DNA of 64,000 nucleotides from the NCBI RefSeq assembly GCF_022828365.1, contig NZ_JAJQJU010000001.1, positions 124,001-188,000 of the forward strand, read 5' to 3'. This stretch comes from Candidatus Nanosynbacter sp. TM7-087. Its GTDB lineage: Bacteria; Patescibacteriota; Saccharimonadia; Saccharimonadales; Saccharimonadaceae. A program made the position numbers and the translations under genes. Under the pieces are notes generated by a model that saw nothing but the letters and a program-made list of their open reading frames with translations, was not told the DNA's origin and ran no database searches. Positions 60,271 through 64,000 of this stretch are shown one piece after another (positions within the stretch are counted from its first letter, which is position 1; the number at the start of each line of letters is the position of its first letter).

Positions 60271-61248
60271 ATGGAAGAAGTGAGGGAAACGACTGATATT
60301 TTTTTGTGGGCAAATCAAAATGACGCAAAAAAGAATGATTTACAGATAGAGCTGTTCTTATTTAGCAAAAATTACACGCCATATTTTATGCCGATAAAAG
60401 GCGATGTTGAGCAGCAACTCAGACCGCTGTTCTTGTTTGATTATATCAATCAGGTCAATTTGGGTGCGGGCACTGGACTGAGTGTTCGCGATTATGAATT
60501 GAGTGAATCGGAAGATAATGTTCTGTTGAGGACTGATCTGGAAAAGGTTGGGCGAGCTGAAACGCTGATTCATTTGATTGAGCATGAGCGTCATGACATC
60601 GTGGAGTTTTCGGAAACTGAACACGAATTCAAGCGCATGAAGGGGATCGTGGCGCGATTTACCGATCAGAATAATCCTGATGCAGTATTTTATACTGTTA
60701 AGCTAATCCAGCAAGGTCAGACACTGAAGAGTGCGTTGGCTTGGGAGTTTTCTGACGGCAAATTTGGTTCGTTTAATGCGGAAATTGGCTTTAAGGTTCC
60801 GGATGATAATCAAGTTTTGATTGTCGGTAAAGATATTTTTGCGTTTAATCCTGGAAAGTTTGAGCGCATGTTTGGCTATGAGTATAAAAAGCAGGTGATT
60901 GCTGATAAAAAAGTGGCTGAAATTGAGAAGGAATATAAACTGAGTTTTCCGGAGGGAATGGATCTTAATACTCTGGTGAAAGAGCGCAAAAAGACAGTCA
61001 ATAAATTGCAGAAGTTGGAAATTGGCGCAGTTAAGCAGGAAGATGTTTTGGACTATGCTGATGAGATGCAATTGGAGTTGATGAGCGATGATAACGGCGC
61101 GATTATTATCATGGACGGCAATGATTTGGATATGTTCGTAAATCTCATTAACGAGGATTATATCGAGAGTAAAATCACGGGCAAGCGTTACGAAATTAAG
61201 TCGAAGAAGCTGCTCGGCGAGCCAGAAGGCGAACCGCCACGGGGCTAA
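60271..61248 (+). CDS. DUF4868/KwaB-like protein
   Basis: 325 residues. The middle 'VLIVGKDIFAFNPGKFERMFGYEYKK' and the end 'NDLDMFVNLINEDYIESKITGKRYEI' in pattern resemble DUF4868, the domain of KwaB from the Kiwa anti-phage system, whose members end with a similar 'LNDDYL.SELT...Y' segment. No KwaA membrane protein is adjacent. Instead a Pif1-like helicase starts one base after its stop. TATACT (60259-60264, TGC before it) ends 6 bases before the ATG. The family match is from memory of the pattern and needs a profile search. Confidence 0.5.
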   Translation: MEEVRETTDIFLWANQNDAKKNDLQIELFLFSKNYTPYFMPIKGDVEQQLRPLFLFDYINQVNLGAGTGLSVRDYELSESEDNVLLRTDLEKVGRAETLIHLIEHERHDIVEFSETEHEFKRMKGIVARFTDQNNPDAVFYTVKLIQQGQTLKSALAWEFSDGKFGSFNAEIGFKVPDDNQVLIVGKDIFAFNPGKFERMFGYEYKKQVIADKKVAEIEKEYKLSFPEGMDLNTLVKERKKTVNKLQKLEIGAVKQEDVLDYADEMQLELMSDDNGAIIIMDGNDLDMFVNLINEDYIESKITGKRYEIKSKKLLGEPEGEPPRG

Positions 61249-61249
61249 A

Positions 61250-62500
61250 ATGGATCAAGAATTGGCGCTGGCTATTCTGCTGAGTGGTCGGTCGGCGTTG
61301 CTGACTGGTGCGGCTGGAACGGGCAAAACTTACCTGTTGAATACTTTTATTGCGCGGGCGCGAAAACGGGGTAAAAAGGTGTCGGTAACGGCGACAACTG
61401 GTCTGGCGGCGACGCACCTTGGTGGCAATACAATTCACAGCTGGGGTGGCATTGGTGTGAATGATCATTTGCCGAACAATTTTTTTGAACGATTGTCAAA
61501 AACGCGGCGTGATGTGATTTCTAAAACTGACGTGTTGATCATTGACGAGATTTCAATGCTTCACGATTTTCGGCTGGATATGATTGATAAAGTTTTACGA
61601 ACCGTCAGGGAAAATGATCAGCCATTTGGTGGCATTCAGTTGGTGATGAGTGGCGATTTTTTCCAATTGCCGCCAGTGAATCGCCCAAATGAGCAGGGCG
61701 GCGGATTTGTGGTTTATTCTGATGCTTGGCAAGAACTTCAGCCGGCGGTTTTATATTTGGAGCGACAATATCGCCAGAATGATGAGCGGCTTTTGGAGAT
61801 TTTGACCGCTCTAAGAACTGGCGATGTTAGGCGACGTCACGTCGAGGCGTTGCTGGCGCGCACGGAAATTGAGTCGCCAGATGGTGATATCACAGAACTA
61901 CACACTGTAAACGTTGATGTCGATGATATCAATATTCAAAAATTGGCGGAATTGCCAGGAGAAGAGCGTTCGTATCAGCAAACGACGACAGGCTCGAAAA
62001 TTTATGTAGAGAATCTGCAAAGGTCAGTTTTGGCTCCAGAAAATCTGGTAATTAAGCTGGGCGCGTTGGTGATGGCGGTTAAAAATTCGCCGCAAAAATT
62101 GTATGCCAATGGAAGCATCGGCACGGTCGTGGATTTTGAGCCGCTGACGGAATATCCGGTTGTTGAGTTTCGAGATGGTCGTCGAGTGACGATGGTACCG
62201 GATGTTTGGGAATTGCGAGACGGAGAGCGCAAACGAGCGAGCATTTCTCAAGTTCCGCTGCGTTTGGCGTGGGCTATAACAGTTCATAAAAGTCAGGGAA
62301 TGACACTGGATGCGGCTAAGATTGATCTGAGAAAGGCGTTTGTTGAAGGTATGGGTTATGTGGCTTTGAGTCGCGTGCGAGATTTGGACAATTTATATCT
62401 ATACGGAATTAACCGTAGGGCGCTGGAAGTTTCTCCTGACGCGCTAGCAATTGACGAGGTCTTGAGGCAGGCAAGTAGGGAGTCTGTTGAGAGATATTAA
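61250..62500 (+). CDS. Pif1/RecD-like superfamily 1 DNA helicase
   Basis: 416 residues. Walker A GAAGTGKT at 20-27, 'TTGLAATHLGG' (Ia), DEIS at 99-102 (II), 'MSGDFFQLPPV' (III), 'YRQ' (IV region), 'LAWAITVHKSQGMTLD' (V) and 'GYVALSRVRDLDNLYLYG' (VI), the Pif1 set. It is a compact Pif1 with no added domains and moves 5' to 3' in known members. It is co-transcribed with the DUF4868-like gene. A terminator follows. Confidence 0.9.
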   Translation: MDQELALAILLSGRSALLTGAAGTGKTYLLNTFIARARKRGKKVSVTATTGLAATHLGGNTIHSWGGIGVNDHLPNNFFERLSKTRRDVISKTDVLIIDEISMLHDFRLDMIDKVLRTVRENDQPFGGIQLVMSGDFFQLPPVNRPNEQGGGFVVYSDAWQELQPAVLYLERQYRQNDERLLEILTALRTGDVRRRHVEALLARTEIESPDGDITELHTVNVDVDDINIQKLAELPGEERSYQQTTTGSKIYVENLQRSVLAPENLVIKLGALVMAVKNSPQKLYANGSIGTVVDFEPLTEYPVVEFRDGRRVTMVPDVWELRDGERKRASISQVPLRLAWAITVHKSQGMTLDAAKIDLRKAFVEGMGYVALSRVRDLDNLYLYGINRRALEVSPDALAIDEVLRQASRESVERY

Positions 62501-62531
62501 TAGCGTCGGCTTATACCAACCCAACACTAGG

Positions 62532-62562
62532 CTTTTCCACAAAAGTGTGGAAAAGTTTTTAT
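62532..62562 (+). terminator. Rho-independent terminator after the helicase
   Basis: Stem CTTTTCCAC (62532-62540) with GTGGAAAAG (62547-62555), six-base loop, T-run immediately after. Confidence 0.9.
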
Positions 62563-62574
62563 TTGATGCAAAAA

Positions 62575-62628
62575 TGGGTAAAAAGTCAAAAAAAGGGCTT
62601 GCAAGTGGGTAGGTGTGGGTAGTATAGT
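62575..62628 (+). promoter_or_regulatory. mraZ promoter with MraZ-type operator repeats
   Basis: TTGCAA (62599-62604) and TATAGT (62623-62628) form the promoter. The spacer holds GTGGGT at 62605-62610 and 62615-62620, exactly 10 bases apart, with another TGGGT at 62575-62579. MraZ is known to bind tandem TGGG(A/N) repeats with 10-bp period, so autorepression is expected. A leader of about 85 bases follows, with AAGGAAGGA before the GTG. Confidence 0.7.
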
Positions 62629-62720
62629 GGAGTCAGTGGAACGAAAGTTGATGGAAAATCACCAACAAAAACAAACATCCACTACAAAAAACAACTAATC
62701 TACCACGAAGGAAGGACGAC

Positions 62721-63089
62721 GTGCAGACAGATTACTTTGAGCGTAAGTTGGATGACAAGCGACGCTTGACAATTCCGGCTGAGCTCAGGGCAGAATTTGC
62801 ATCAGGCGTCGTGCTAACTCGCGGGTTTGGTAAATATCTCCACTTGTATCCACAGCAAATCTGGGATCGGGAAGTGGAAAGCGCTCTAACGGGAAGTATT
62901 CTGGATGAGCGAGTTGCCGACCTGAACGTTAAATTCCGACGAGGTAAAACCGCATCGGCGCTCGACCAAAAACAAGGACGAGTGACGATTGAGCAGCATT
63001 TGCTCGACTACGCTGGAATTGACAGAGAAGTCGTTGCTGTGCGAGCAGGGGAATATTTTCGGCTAATAGCGGCCGAGAATGCGGAATAG
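62721..63089 (+). CDS. mraZ: Transcriptional regulator MraZ
   Basis: 122 residues from GTG 62721, shorter than the usual 140-150. The first AbrB-like half has 'FERKLDDKRRLTIPAELRAEF' and 'LTRGFGKYLHLYP', and the second half 'QGRVTIEQHLLDYAGIDREVVAVRAG'. It forms a ring and controls the division and cell-wall cluster that begins here. Repeats in its own promoter support autorepression. Confidence 0.93.
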   Translation: MQTDYFERKLDDKRRLTIPAELRAEFASGVVLTRGFGKYLHLYPQQIWDREVESALTGSILDERVADLNVKFRRGKTASALDQKQGRVTIEQHLLDYAGIDREVVAVRAGEYFRLIAAENAE

Positions 63090-63123
63090 TAGATTAGCTA
63101 GGCACCTTAACAATTAGAAACCT

Positions 63124-63359
63124 CTCGAGATCAACTATCTGGGTATTTGAAAATGGCATGTGGCAATTTGCTCCACATTAAAAAAGGCAACGTACCTTCC
63201 TCAAACACCTCCCAAAAAAAACTCCACCTCACACATAAGTCTCTTTGGAAAACATGGTTGTTACTGACAATCAACAAATTTCCACTCTAAGACAACAAAA
63301 ACAAACAAAACACAAATACAAAAAAGCCAGAATTAAATATCCAGTTAGGTGATCTCGAG
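63124..63359. other. Inverted-repeat element, possible structured RNA, between mraZ and rsmH
   Basis: The 293-base gap between mraZ and rsmH has no ORF. Two 34-base arms, 63124-63157 and 63326-63359, are inverted copies with 29 of 34 positions able to pair (two G-U), ending in CTCGAGATCA/TGATCTCGAG. Inside are hairpins ATGTGG/CCACAT (63158-63178) and GGTTGT/ACAATC (63256-63272). The rest is A/C-rich, with CU-rich stretches at 63194-63202, 63206-63213 (CACCTCCC) and 63222-63230, unlike the coding regions. No target-site duplication or U-tract is seen. On the plus strand it could be an RNA domain of the mraZ-rsmH transcript. Confidence 0.6.
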
Positions 63360-63382
63360 CATTATTTCTGTATAATGGAATA

Positions 63383-64000
63383 ATGATGAGTATTAAAGAA
63401 CATCCACCACAGTCGGAAGAACTCCAAGCGAGCGAACCGATTCATGTTCCCGTACTTTTGGAGATAACCCTTAGCAAGCTGCAGCCAGTCGAAGGCGAGT
63501 CGTATCTCGACTTGACGGCTGGCTATGGCGGCCATGCCAGGGCATTCTTAAATAGGACGGATAATTACTTGAACTCAGTGTTAGTAGATCGCGACGAAAA
63601 CGCGATTAAGACATTGGGTGATTTGGCTGAAAAAGGCGTAACTTTAATTCACAAAGATTTTGTGAGCGCAGCGCAAGATTTGGTCAAGCAGGGGCGTAAG
63701 TTTGACGTGATTTTGGCTGATTTGGGGGTGTCGTCACCACAGCTTGACAGAGCAGAGAGAGGTTTTTCGTTCAGATTTGACGGTCCGCTAGATATGCGGA
63801 TGGACAATCGGACGGAAATCACAGCAGCGGATATTGTCAATTCATATTCGGTTGATGATTTGACGCAGCTGATTATTCGTTACGGCGAGGAAAATCCCGG
63901 ACGAGCAAGGCGAATTGCACAGGCAATTGCAAAAGCTCGACCAATTCAGGAAACAACTGAGCTGGCTGATCTGATTAAGCAAACCGTTGGTCGTGGTAGC
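63383..64000 (+). CDS. rsmH: 16S rRNA (cytosine1402-N4)-methyltransferase, 3' end outside window
   Basis: The open frame runs off the right edge (206 codons visible). TATAAT (63371-63376) ends 6 bases before ATG 63383, so it is leaderless. The methyltransferase motifs are 'YLDLTAGYGGHARAFL' (SAM motif I), 'DVILADLGVSSPQLD' and 'RGFSFRFDGPLDMRMD', all typical of RsmH/MraW. It methylates C1402 in the 16S P site. With mraZ it forms the usual head of the dcw cluster. Confidence 0.95.
   Translation, partial: MMSIKEHPPQSEELQASEPIHVPVLLEITLSKLQPVEGESYLDLTAGYGGHARAFLNRTDNYLNSVLVDRDENAIKTLGDLAEKGVTLIHKDFVSAAQDLVKQGRKFDVILADLGVSSPQLDRAERGFSFRFDGPLDMRMDNRTEITAADIVNSYSVDDLTQLIIRYGEENPGRARRIAQAIAKARPIQETTELADLIKQTVGRGS

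Noticed and set aside
63124-63359. Inverted-repeat element as a MITE or insertion-sequence remnant
   Set aside because: The flanks show no target-site duplication, no transposase fragment is present and no second copy was seen in the window; a structured RNA is preferred, although a mobile origin cannot be excluded.
1-64000. UGA recoded as glycine, as in SR1/Gracilibacteria
   Set aside because: RF2 is present and TGA ends several well-defined genes at the expected length.
1-64000. CRISPR arrays, rRNA, tRNA and insertion sequences
   Set aside because: I looked in every intergenic gap and found no regular repeat-spacer pattern, no cloverleaf with the conserved TTCGAATC/G loop, and no transposase.

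Overview
The window looks like a chromosomal segment of a reduced bacterium of the Saccharibacteria (TM7, Patescibacteria/CPR) type. This assignment is an inference from gene content and style: compact genes, many ATGA or TAATG overlaps, very few long spacers, a Gram-positive-like envelope set (LCP protein, FtsEX with a CHAP hydrolase, MraZ/RsmH, UppS/UppP) and many short lineage-restricted proteins. TGA is used as a stop and both release factors are present, so the code is the standard bacterial one, unlike SR1/Gracilibacteria. I saw no rRNA, tRNA, CRISPR array or insertion sequence.

Layout. 1-5500: the end of a surface-anchored protein, a LiaF-like membrane protein, then a T-box leader that appears to control translation of a DUF4145 protein and isoleucyl-tRNA synthetase. 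5500-18900: galU, rplU, parAB, lepB, an LCP protein, prmC, prfA, rpmE, rpsB-tsf and recF, with several unknown genes between. 18900-25970: frr, a nucleotidyltransferase, uppS, rseP, a CPBP protease, proS, greA and lysS. 25970-31430: a CNNM transporter behind a small upstream ORF, an acidic unknown protein, then a four-gene ABC-transporter/PadR/PspC operon with palindromes in its promoter. 31460-45170: uppP, serS, raiA, secA, an M16 peptidase, murD, hpt, prfB, ftsEX, a CHAP hydrolase and a CtpA-type protease. 45170-53890: receiver-only response regulators, a soluble histidine kinase, rpmA, a Trm-G10-like methyltransferase, a flippase-like protein, xseAB, recO and glyS. 53890-62500: an accessory region with an AT-rich SAP-domain gene of likely foreign origin, a Nudix hydrolase, unknown genes, an SDR, a YvcK-type protein, a divergent RelA/SpoT-like synthetase, RNase HI, and a KwaB-like protein coupled to a Pif1-type helicase. 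62500-64000: mraZ with its operator, an unusual 236-bp inverted-repeat element, and the start of rsmH.

Regulatory style. About two dozen genes on both strands have a TATAAT-like -10 box only 6-10 bases before the start codon, often preceded by TG one base away (extended -10). Their mRNAs are therefore predicted to be leaderless or nearly so. Genes with longer leaders (galU, rplU, parA, rpsB, frr, greA, glyS, mraZ) carry a Shine-Dalgarno sequence. I used this rule to correct several start codons.

The observations I rate highest are the translational T-box with a mutually exclusive SD sequestrator, the pervasive leaderless architecture with leaderless upstream mini-ORFs before the CNNM gene and uppP, the 34-base imperfect inverted repeat enclosing CU-rich, anti-SD-like sequence between mraZ and rsmH, and a divergent (p)ppGpp-synthetase-like protein in which the R-x-K-x3-S-x3-K spacing is kept.
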